Source of the DNA: a virus
Reading direction: 5' to 3' (one strand)
DNA: 64,000 nucleotides
IMG/VR virus record: IMGVR_UViG_3300012000_000001
Coordinates: 49,553-113,552 of that record
The notes beneath the pieces were generated by a model. It made no database searches and was not told the DNA's origin. It saw only the letters and a program-made list of their open reading frames with translations. How positions within the stretch are numbered: the stretch's first letter is position 1; each line of letters begins with the position of its first letter. This document shows, piece by piece, positions 1-8,875 of the stretch. The position numbers and the translations under genes were made by a program.

Positions 1-2
1 CC

Positions 3-3000
3 CCAGCCGTTGATACTGGTGCTGCTGTTGCATTTGCTGCTAATCCTAAGCTATGGGCAGAAGTGGAACAAAAGGTTAAGGCTTCTGGAGATGCGTCTGA
101 TGCTAATAGAACAGAAATTCTCAGAGAGATAGTTGCCAGAGAATTATTAACAAATAAACAGCTAGAAACAGCTCAAAAGACCAAACAACTATCAGATGCT
201 ATGGATGCTGCTAATAGAGCTGGCAGAAGATTAGCTGAAAGCTTTCAAAATATATCTGAAACTATCGATCAGTCTATTAATAGAATTCAGCAAGAATCTG
301 AGACTCGTCAAGCACAGGTCAATAGCGAGGTAGAAGCACGAAGAGGAAATGCTGGTTTTGATGATAGAGCAGTTAATAATAGAAATGTTGGAGTATTAAC
401 TAATCCTAAAGCATACCAGAATGACCCCAAACGTATAGAAGATGCTATTAAAGCCGGTACAATAGGTATGGCCCCAGATCTGGCTCAAAAAATGGGCGGC
501 GCTGCCAAACTAGAAGCAACACTACCTAACGTAATGAGAACAGCCATTTCTTCTGAACTCAAAAGCAATGCTGGTTTAACATTAGATGAAGCTGCAGATG
601 CAGCAAGAAAGAAGGGCACAGAGGCTATCAAAGCATCTGGACTATCAGAAACCGATCAAAGAGTAGCACTAGACAAGCTCAATGCATCAATAGATTCACA
701 AAAAGAGAAAGCACAAAAAGAAAACCAAACCCCGGCAACACAAGTAGATGCTTTCTCTGATTCTATTAGCGAACTTGGTCCAGAAATAGCCAATATGTTT
801 GGTAATGCTGGTAAAAAGTTAGACGATCTTATCAAAGCTAGACAGGGTATTTATAATACTTTCGCTAAGAATCTTGAAGCAGCGGCTGATGCTGCTCGTA
901 AAGCCAGAGATTCTTTCAATAAGGCTAAAGACATAAGATATAATGCAAAGATGGATTTAAGAGAAGCTCAAACTGGTGTTGGCGAGAGCTACGATGAAGC
1001 TAAGGCTAAGTTTGATAGCGATATTAAACAACTAACTGGAGGAGCTACTGATCCTCAAGCTATTGGTCAAAATATTGATAATTTGACAGCTAAACGTAAG
1101 CAGCAGATGGATGCTAGAGATGCTGCAATGTCTAATCCCAACTTAACACAAGATCAACAAAAAGCCGAAGCTGAAAAATTTGCTAAAGATATTCAAGCTA
1201 CTAATAATGCATTGAATGATAATAGAGAAGCATTAGATAAGATGGCTAATAGTGCGGAATTAGCACAAAAAGCATTAGACGAGGTAAAGAATGTTAAAGG
1301 GCTACAACAAGATAGAGAAAACTTTGTTAATCAGCTATTGACAAATACTCCAGAAGAAGCAGACAAACTTAATCAAAGCTTTATCAGACTTCAACGTAAT
1401 TTGTCCGGTGGTTTAAATGGTCCAGGTAATCAAAGAGATGCTAAAAATGCATATAACGACACATTACGACGCACCGGAAGTGTTAGAGAAGCTACCAGAG
1501 CAGGTAATACTGTATTAGCAGATCAAAGAAAACAGACTCTTCAATTGATGCAAGATCCTGGATTTAGGGGAATGATGACCCTTAATATGAAAAACGAATC
1601 GCTCAGAAGAACCGGAAAGGAGATGAGTAATGAGCAAATAGACAAGACTTTTAGACAGCAAGAAGGTATGTTAATGCAGCAGATGGCGGTTGAAAGCGGG
1701 ATGATCAACAACCCAATGGTCAGACAAGCATTAGCTGCAAAACAAGATCCTAATGCTGATCCTGCAATGAAAAGAGCTGCTGATCAATTCTTACAAGCTA
1801 CTGGTTTACAAGCTAAAGCAACAGAAGAACAGGGTAGATTAGAATTAGCCAATGTACAAAGCTTATTAGTTACTGCTACTGATGATTTAAGAAAATCAAT
1901 AGACGCTTTAACAACAAGCATTAATGCTTGGCTAGGTAAAGACGGAGAAAGAGTTCCTGGCGCTGTTGGACCTATGGCGCCTGTTCCGGCCGGGGCTAGA
2001 GTAGCTCGGCCAATTGCTCCGGTGGGCAGAAGTAGTGGAGGTATTATAAATGGTCTAAGAGTCAAGCCTCAATATGCTAGTGTTGGTAAATTAATAGACT
2101 TTTCTCCCAAGGGTACTGATACTGTTCCCGCCATGTTAACTCCGGGAGAATTTGTTGTTAATGCTAGATCAACCTCACAACATCTTCCATTGTTAAAGGC
2201 TATTAATAGTGGGTCCGGAGTTGATGCTACTGCTAATATGAGCAAGGGTGGAGTTGTTTATCTGAATGATGGTGGACTATTAGCTGAGTTTCAAAAAATA
2301 GATGCTAATAAATCTAATTTTTTAGAATCTGGCGAAATAGACCTTCAAACGATTCAGAGAGTAGACAGAGATAGAGACAATAAGATTTCATTTAGTGAAT
2401 ATGCTGCCATAGCTCAAGGAGCGGCTAATGCTGGTGGGTCCACAAATATGGGCCAAAGACCATCAGTTAAGAGTGGCTTTAAAGCTCAATATATGAATTT
2501 TGGAACCTATTCTAATGATAGAGCTAAAAAATATTCAGATAGATATCAAGGTACTAGAGACGAGTTTCCAAGAGAATCAGATCCACCAAAGAAATTTGCT
2601 AAAGGAGTACCAACTAAACGAAGACCATCTTTAGTTCCTGGAGATCCTAGAGCAAAAGATACCGAACCTAGCTTCTTTAGATTAGACCTTAATGAAGATG
2701 GTATTTTAGATAACAAAGAAGGCTATCCATACCAAGATTTAGATAAAGACAAAGATGGTAATATAACACAAACAGAGTGGAAAAATAACGTACTAGCACG
2801 AGCAGAAGTTCGTAAACTAGAAAATCAAATCAAAATAGATCAACAAACAATAGATGATGGAGGAGCCACTCCCCCAGACTTTGAACAGAAAAAACGAAAA
2901 CTAGGTTTCGCTAAAATAAATGCTGGAATGGCTGCTGCTCCTGGTTATAATGGAGAATTTGTTGATAGACAAAAACGTATTGACGATAATGTGAATAAGA

Positions 3001-6000
3001 GATTATTAGGGGGTGGTTCTCTTAATAGCCCTGATGGTTCTTATGTATTTAACAGAGAACTTAATAAGATTTATGATCGTAGATCAGCTTTTGAAGAAGA
3101 AAGAAGAGCACAGAGAGCTAAGGACGAAAATGCAACGGACGAAGAAATATTTGATCGCACAGTAGAGGCTTATGGGGCGGGAGACTCTAACTACTGGCGA
3201 AATAGTATGGGTGTCTCCGAACTGCCAAATGTTTATGATAATTCTAGAACTTTAGATGTTATTCGTAACGAGAGTGATCTCTCCAGTAAGGGAGATCCTA
3301 ATGGAGAAAAAACTAGAGCATATATAGACGGATATATACAATCACAAGGAGCAAGACAACAAGCGGACAGAGTGGCTCGTGGTATTGGGGTAGAGATTGA
3401 TTCTCCAGATATTGCTGTAACAGGAACTCAGGGGCCGGTAGATAATCTTAACTATTTAATAGACCAAAAAGAAAAGGGCAGAGTAGCAGAAAAAGCAGCA
3501 AGAGATGAAAGATTTAAAGAAGATAATAAGCAAAGAGCAGACGCTCAGGTTAAACAAGCAGAAAAACAAGCAAATTTAGAGAAAAGAGCTAAAGAGTTAG
3601 GTGTGACTGTAGATACCAGTGATATTAGAGGAACCGTATATGAAAGTGGTGGAGGTTTTTCAAATCAGCCAGGAAGTGGTCGAGCAGTTTCAGTAGAAGA
3701 ACAAAAACAAAGAAGAGTAGAAAAAGCTATAAATAATAAGCTTTCTTTCACAGATAAAACGGGTAGATATTCTACCACTGGTACTATTGATAAAGTCGAT
3801 CTAGAGAAGGGTACTGTTAGAATAGCTAAGATGGATGGTAAAACTGGTCAACCCAAAGTTGATGAAAATGGAGAGCAAGTATATACCACTGTACCATTGG
3901 ATAAACTTAGTAACCAATCTAGAGATAAAGTAATAGCAGAGGCTGAAGCAAGAGGCGAGGCTGTTATAAAAGAAGATGATGATAGAAGAAAACGAATTAA
4001 TGATAATGTTGATCAGAGTGTTGCTGGTATTAATATTGATTCATCATTACCTAGTTTTGAACCAGCAATACCATTAGCTGAAGATTTTACAGATAGGGCA
4101 AATCAAATACGTCAAGAAACTATGACAGATTTAGCAATGGAACAATCTAGATTAGATTCTTCTGAGCAGCTTCCTGAAGTAGCCCCATCCAGAAGAGCTA
4201 TTGACCCAGTAACTGGTAGGATCATGGGTCCAAAAAGCGACCATCCCAGCATTGATGCTCAAGCAGAATCTGAATTAAAAATTGACAGAAAATTTAAACT
4301 CAAAGATACAGAGGCTCGATATCAAGAACTTAGAGATCGATCAAAAGCAGAAAGTTCATACGATAGATCGTGGCTTGGAGAAAACTGGCCTAAAGAATGG
4401 GGAGGAGTAGAAAAACCGAAACAAAGATTAACAAGAAAAGAATTGGAAGAACTAGGTAGAATGGAAAGCGAGAGAGGTGTTCCTTGGACATCTCGTTTGG
4501 GTGCAAATGTTACTGCCGAACAAACAAGAAGAGAGTCTGGCCTAGAAGAAGCACAAATTGAAAGCTTGAGTCAACAAGAGACAAAACAATTTCAAACACA
4601 GTTAGAGAAAGATAAAGATTCTGAAGGAGGAGAAGCCGTAGGTTTGGCCGCTCAAAGAGCAGTAGTTCCTTTATTGGCTGGTACCGCTGCTGTTGTTACC
4701 GCTCCTGCTTGGGCTCCAGTAGGATTGCTTGGTGGCGCACTTACTATCGGTGGAGGTGTTGTCGCTAGTTTAGCGACTAATAAAGCACAAGATTATGTAT
4801 TACAAGGCACCGATTTTGATAAAAGACAAAGAGAATTAGCAGAAAAAAGACCAGGAGCAACTGCTGTTGGGTCTTTATTGCCAGGATTATTAACAGGTAA
4901 TCCGTTAACTGGTGCAGCTACTATGGGCCGCGCACTCTTAACAAGAGTTGCTAGTGGAGCCACCGAAACAGCATTAGGGGCCGGCATCAGAGGAGCCACG
5001 AACGAAGGAGATTTTGGGACTTGGCAAGATGCTGTAATGGATTTTATTTCTGGATTTATTCTTCCATCATCTAATTTTGGAAGTAAGGGATCCAGAAATT
5101 ATAGTCGTCCAGAAGGTCCAGCAAAACCCAAAACAGAAGCAGTCGCTTTAAAAGAACTTGCTAAAACAGTTAAGACTGAACAACGAGCAAGAACACGAGA
5201 AAATGTTATTAAGGGCGAAAATATAATAGAAGCTAAAAAAGACCAAGCGAGCATCAGAGAGTCACAAGCTGCGGTTCAAAGAGTAGAAGCGGCAAAAGAA
5301 GCAGCAGGAGATCAAGCGGCATTTGATTTCTTTAGTCCAATTCTTCATTTATTGCCACAAAATGGTTTGGGTATTCCAGGAATGAAAGATGTTGGTATTC
5401 CCATGAGTGAAAGTTCTAGTCCTCTAATGAGAGGAACTTCAGCTGTGATGAATAGACTAAATCAAGAGTTTAAACTTGCTGCTACTCTAGGACAGGCCGA
5501 TGGATTAACTACAGAACAGCTTACAAAAAGTTTATTAGAGACTGGAATAGATCCTGAAAGAGCAGCAGCAATAATAAAACAAAGAAATGATAAAGCAAGA
5601 TCTGATAAAACTATAGAATCAGCAAAAACAAATGCTGAGAGAAAACAAAAACTTGATGCTGAATTTGCTAAAGAGCTTGAGTCTGCTAAAGATAAATCAG
5701 AACGTCGAAAGATTGAATTAGAATATAGAGAAGCAGATAAATCCGGTATAACGATTGAAGAGCTTAGACAACAAAAGGCCGGAACGGTCAAAGCTAAGGA
5801 GCAATCTGAGGTTGATAGCTTATTAGTAGATTTTGTTGATAGTCTAAAAGAATCAAGCAAGCCAACAACTATTGATAATCCACCCATCGGAAAACCCCTC
5901 GATCTAGGCATAGACCCACTCGCACCAATAACATCTGCCAGAGATAATGCTGCTACTACAGCAGCTAGTAATAAGCCTACTAAAACAGAAAATACTAAGC

Positions 6001-8855
6001 CAAACAAATATGTTGAAAGTAGCGAACTGTCAAGCGAAGCGGCTGATGTTATGAGTATGATGGATAGTACTGAAGCACCAGTTTTAGCTACCGCTAAAGA
6101 CACAGCATTAGCCGAAACGGCTGGAAAAAAACCAACCGGAAACCCGAGCGTCCTCCCAGATAGATCACTAGGTTTTTTCCAACAAAAAGGGGACTCTAGA
6201 TGGTTCGATAATCCTGATGCTATAAAAACCAAAAAAGATCTTTTAGAGAAAGGAGAAATATCTGGAGCCACAGGATATAAAACAAGATTTACTCCAAAAC
6301 CAGGACAGTTAGATTCTGTCAAAGAGCTTATTGCTAAAGATCCAGAATTAGCTAGTATGATTACTACTTTGAAAACTAATGAGGACTTTTTGGTTCTATA
6401 TAGCACCAAGGGCAATGCTGAACAAGCAGCAGCCATTAATGCTCGAATTGAGCAACTTGCTGGGGATAAGTTGGTTGAAGGAGGAGCTACTTCATATGGA
6501 GATAATATACCTCTTGGTAAATATGGTAGCGCCCGGTTCGATCCAGATAATGGAGGAGCAAAAGCAGAATATATAGACACACTATATGGTAAGATGAGAG
6601 AATTAGTTAAAAATAAAGAGTTTACTGATAATAATCCTGAATTCACTAAAGTTTTTACAGACTCTCGTAATGCAGAATTAGCAATGATTCCTCGAATGAA
6701 GCTTAATAATCCAAATGCCACACTAGACACCGCAAAAATTGTTTATAATGTTGGCGATTATATTAAAAGCCTTCCAGAGGACATACAAGCTTCTCTATAT
6801 AAGGATATACCAGAGTTTGAAGGAAATGATTTATCTCGTCAGGTTAAAAGTGCACAAGAAGCCCAAAGGGCATCGGTTGAACGAACACCTAGAGAATCAA
6901 CAAGCCCACAGCAAAAAGCAGCAGTTGAAACAGCAACCAGAGACGCTACGAGCACGCCAACCAAAGCTCCTATTACTGGAGATGAATTTGAATTAGGAGA
7001 ATTATCTCCAGAAACTATTGCTAGTATGGCTGAAGAAGCAAGAATAGAATCACAAGCTCGCACAACTGAAACCAAACCATCACTATCCTCTCTTGAACAA
7101 AATCCAGAAGACTTTACAGCTGGTCTTGCCGAAACTCTTTCTCCATTCCCAGAAGGCTTTTTCCCGAATGGGTCATCTAAACCAGACATTACACCACTAA
7201 AAGAGTCAGATCTTGGTCGTACCCAAGCGTCTTCTCCAGAAGCGGTTTCGGCTGGTCAAGCTGCCAAAAAGAAAATGAGAGAAAGAAGACAAGCAGCCAA
7301 ATCTTCCGAACAAATATCTGTAGAAAAAATATATGGTCCTTTATATAGAGAAGCTAAAAAAGCTAACGATACAGTAGAGATGGCCAGAATACAATCAGAA
7401 GCTAATGCAGAATTTAAGAAACGCTCTCAAGAAGCTTTGTCAAGATCTGAAAATAAAAAGAACAGTTTCCTTCCCGTTATGAGTAAAGTCTTAGCAATAG
7501 CTGCCCCAATTGGAACTGCTATAGGTTATGGATTAGGATCATTATTAAGTGGTTCTATGGGTAGGAAACAAGAAGAACCTCAAGATCTGCCTGCTAGACT
7601 AAAAGATAACGCTGCTTCAGCACAAGCAACAGCAAAACCTGTCAACCCTATGGCTCCTCAACAATATGGGGCCGGAGTTTATCAAGGCCCGTCATCCATG
7701 ATGCCAACCTTTGATTTAACAAAAACGAAAACTGATGCTGCAGCAATGCCAGAAATTGACGCAAAAGATAATAATGCTGCCCCGATGCCGGAAGTTAAGA
7801 AACCAGTAAAGAAAGCTAGAGGAGGTTTAATATATGCATCTGAAGGTATGAAGATTCCTAGACCTAATACAATACTATCTAGTTCACAATCTAATAGTGG
7901 ACTATATGACAGATACGCCGCTTCAGCATCACAACCAATAGATATTGGCAAGTCTTCAGAAAATTCTTTTTCAAGGTATATAAAATCTGGTGGTAGAAGA
8001 ATGTCTGACAACGTCGAGGTTAGACCCAAATTAACAACAGATGAAGTACTACAGTATTTTGAAAACAAAGAAGCAAAAGAACGTCGTGAAGGTGCTCCTC
8101 CTGCTGGCGGTAGGGTTCAATATGCAACTGGTGGAATAGTATATGCGAATAACGGCGCCCTAATAAATGCCCAACCAATGGGCACTGACACTGTTCCAGC
8201 AATGCTAACTCCAGGAGAATTTGTGATTAAACGTAGTGAAGCCCAAAAGCATATGCCACTATTAGAAGCTATTAATAGTGGATCATATAGTAGAGGCGGT
8301 TTGGTTAATTATATGGCTAATGGTGGATTAGTCATTCCGCATTACCTTAAAGAAGGAAGCAAATCCCCTGTACCAGCACCAGCACCGGTTACTGGTGGTG
8401 TATCTAGTAGTGTTGGAGTAGACGTTTCTGGTTTAACATCACTAGTCGCCGGATTACAAAAAACGGTCAATGATTTAGGAGCATCCATACCATCAATGTC
8501 ACAAGTGGCCGAAAATATAAACAGTGCTGTTGGTACATTTGTGTCTAGTGGTGCTCAAGTTGGAGATATAATAAACAATGCCATTAACCCAGTTGTACAA
8601 GGATTAAGAGAGGTAAATATTCCCGATCAAATTACTGTTGCTGGCACGGTTGATAGTAGACATACGTTTAACGGAGCAGAGGCAGCCAATCAGGTTCTTA
8701 GTACAATGGGTTCAGCAATGGAACAACAAGCAAATCAAAAAATTGGTCAGTTCGCTGGAGCCATAAATCGGGGTATTGGTAATCTAGGAGAAGGTGTTTT
8801 GGGTCCAGATACTGGTCAAATTATGGGTCAAATCGGCGGCACAAATTATGCTTAA
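3..8855 (+). CDS. Tail tape-measure protein, 5' end cut by window edge
   Basis: The reading frame is open from the first bases of the window, so the N-terminus lies outside it; residue numbers here count from the GTG at 63. The product sets tail length and occupies the tail lumen. Two copies of a Gly-Thr-Asp-Thr-Val-Pro-Ala-Met-Leu-Thr-Pro-Gly-Glu-Phe-Val motif (from G684 and G2707), each followed by a HxPLLxAINSG segment, are typical of tape-measure proteins. Most of the chain is Ala/Lys/Glu/Gln-rich and helical. Hydrophobic stretches lie near residues 1530-1590 and 2475-2505. Four EF-hand-type loops (747-758, 768-779, 875-886, 894-905) form two pairs; three have full D-x-D/N-x-D/N spacing ending in Glu. 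At about 1.5 angstrom per residue the visible part would suit a tail of roughly 0.4 micrometre, but disordered regions make that only a guide. The family call is firm; the role of the calcium loops is inference. Confidence 0.85.
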   Translation, partial: PAVDTGAAVAFAANPKLWAEVEQKVKASGDASDANRTEILREIVARELLTNKQLETAQKTKQLSDAMDAANRAGRRLAESFQNISETIDQSINRIQQESETRQAQVNSEVEARRGNAGFDDRAVNNRNVGVLTNPKAYQNDPKRIEDAIKAGTIGMAPDLAQKMGGAAKLEATLPNVMRTAISSELKSNAGLTLDEAADAARKKGTEAIKASGLSETDQRVALDKLNASIDSQKEKAQKENQTPATQVDAFSDSISELGPEIANMFGNAGKKLDDLIKARQGIYNTFAKNLEAAADAARKARDSFNKAKDIRYNAKMDLREAQTGVGESYDEAKAKFDSDIKQLTGGATDPQAIGQNIDNLTAKRKQQMDARDAAMSNPNLTQDQQKAEAEKFAKDIQATNNALNDNREALDKMANSAELAQKALDEVKNVKGLQQDRENFVNQLLTNTPEEADKLNQSFIRLQRNLSGGLNGPGNQRDAKNAYNDTLRRTGSVREATRAGNTVLADQRKQTLQLMQDPGFRGMMTLNMKNESLRRTGKEMSNEQIDKTFRQQEGMLMQQMAVESGMINNPMVRQALAAKQDPNADPAMKRAADQFLQATGLQAKATEEQGRLELANVQSLLVTATDDLRKSIDALTTSINAWLGKDGERVPGAVGPMAPVPAGARVARPIAPVGRSSGGIINGLRVKPQYASVGKLIDFSPKGTDTVPAMLTPGEFVVNARSTSQHLPLLKAINSGSGVDATANMSKGGVVYLNDGGLLAEFQKIDANKSNFLESGEIDLQTIQRVDRDRDNKISFSEYAAIAQGAANAGGSTNMGQRPSVKSGFKAQYMNFGTYSNDRAKKYSDRYQGTRDEFPRESDPPKKFAKGVPTKRRPSLVPGDPRAKDTEPSFFRLDLNEDGILDNKEGYPYQDLDKDKDGNITQTEWKNNVLARAEVRKLENQIKIDQQTIDDGGATPPDFEQKKRKLGFAKINAGMAAAPGYNGEFVDRQKRIDDNVNKRLLGGGSLNSPDGSYVFNRELNKIYDRRSAFEEERRAQRAKDENATDEEIFDRTVEAYGAGDSNYWRNSMGVSELPNVYDNSRTLDVIRNESDLSSKGDPNGEKTRAYIDGYIQSQGARQQADRVARGIGVEIDSPDIAVTGTQGPVDNLNYLIDQKEKGRVAEKAARDERFKEDNKQRADAQVKQAEKQANLEKRAKELGVTVDTSDIRGTVYESGGGFSNQPGSGRAVSVEEQKQRRVEKAINNKLSFTDKTGRYSTTGTIDKVDLEKGTVRIAKMDGKTGQPKVDENGEQVYTTVPLDKLSNQSRDKVIAEAEARGEAVIKEDDDRRKRINDNVDQSVAGINIDSSLPSFEPAIPLAEDFTDRANQIRQETMTDLAMEQSRLDSSEQLPEVAPSRRAIDPVTGRIMGPKSDHPSIDAQAESELKIDRKFKLKDTEARYQELRDRSKAESSYDRSWLGENWPKEWGGVEKPKQRLTRKELEELGRMESERGVPWTSRLGANVTAEQTRRESGLEEAQIESLSQQETKQFQTQLEKDKDSEGGEAVGLAAQRAVVPLLAGTAAVVTAPAWAPVGLLGGALTIGGGVVASLATNKAQDYVLQGTDFDKRQRELAEKRPGATAVGSLLPGLLTGNPLTGAATMGRALLTRVASGATETALGAGIRGATNEGDFGTWQDAVMDFISGFILPSSNFGSKGSRNYSRPEGPAKPKTEAVALKELAKTVKTEQRARTRENVIKGENIIEAKKDQASIRESQAAVQRVEAAKEAAGDQAAFDFFSPILHLLPQNGLGIPGMKDVGIPMSESSSPLMRGTSAVMNRLNQEFKLAATLGQADGLTTEQLTKSLLETGIDPERAAAIIKQRNDKARSDKTIESAKTNAERKQKLDAEFAKELESAKDKSERRKIELEYREADKSGITIEELRQQKAGTVKAKEQSEVDSLLVDFVDSLKESSKPTTIDNPPIGKPLDLGIDPLAPITSARDNAATTAASNKPTKTENTKPNKYVESSELSSEAADVMSMMDSTEAPVLATAKDTALAETAGKKPTGNPSVLPDRSLGFFQQKGDSRWFDNPDAIKTKKDLLEKGEISGATGYKTRFTPKPGQLDSVKELIAKDPELASMITTLKTNEDFLVLYSTKGNAEQAAAINARIEQLAGDKLVEGGATSYGDNIPLGKYGSARFDPDNGGAKAEYIDTLYGKMRELVKNKEFTDNNPEFTKVFTDSRNAELAMIPRMKLNNPNATLDTAKIVYNVGDYIKSLPEDIQASLYKDIPEFEGNDLSRQVKSAQEAQRASVERTPRESTSPQQKAAVETATRDATSTPTKAPITGDEFELGELSPETIASMAEEARIESQARTTETKPSLSSLEQNPEDFTAGLAETLSPFPEGFFPNGSSKPDITPLKESDLGRTQASSPEAVSAGQAAKKKMRERRQAAKSSEQISVEKIYGPLYREAKKANDTVEMARIQSEANAEFKKRSQEALSRSENKKNSFLPVMSKVLAIAAPIGTAIGYGLGSLLSGSMGRKQEEPQDLPARLKDNAASAQATAKPVNPMAPQQYGAGVYQGPSSMMPTFDLTKTKTDAAAMPEIDAKDNNAAPMPEVKKPVKKARGGLIYASEGMKIPRPNTILSSSQSNSGLYDRYAASASQPIDIGKSSENSFSRYIKSGGRRMSDNVEVRPKLTTDEVLQYFENKEAKERREGAPPAGGRVQYATGGIVYANNGALINAQPMGTDTVPAMLTPGEFVIKRSEAQKHMPLLEAINSGSYSRGGLVNYMANGGLVIPHYLKEGSKSPVPAPAPVTGGVSSSVGVDVSGLTSLVAGLQKTVNDLGASIPSMSQVAENINSAVGTFVSSGAQVGDIINNAINPVVQGLREVNIPDQITVAGTVDSRHTFNGAEAANQVLSTMGSAMEQQANQKIGQFAGAINRGIGNLGEGVLGPDTGQIMGQIGGTNYA
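2112..2210 (+). repeat. Tape-measure GTDTVPAML motif, copy 1
   Basis: This encodes the first GTDTVPAMLTPGEFV segment plus the following HLPLLKAINSG stretch. It recurs almost unchanged at 8181-8280, about 6.07 kb downstream in the same gene. The motif is common in phage tape-measure proteins, usually near a glycine-rich 'GGxV' stretch, which is present after both copies here. Confidence 0.8.
8181..8280 (+). repeat. Tape-measure GTDTVPAML motif, copy 2
   Basis: Second copy of the GTDTVPAMLTPGEFV motif followed by HMPLLEAINSG and Gly-rich 'RGGLV/NGGLV' segments, near the C-terminus. Protein identity to copy 1 is very high but codons differ, so this is an old, selected duplication and not a recent one. 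Confidence 0.8.
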
Positions 8856-8875
8856 TAAATATATGAGAACTTATT

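Noticed and set aside
5462-6730. 422-residue frame on the minus strand inside the tape-measure gene
   Set aside because: The plus-strand frame has strong tape-measure features, and this frame is Ser/Leu-rich antisense noise lacking a ribosome binding site.
8856-8875. T4-like late promoter (TATAAATA)
   Set aside because: AATAAATA is present between the tape-measure stop and the next ATG, but it is not the exact box, overlaps stop-codon sequence and is expected by chance in AT-rich spacers.
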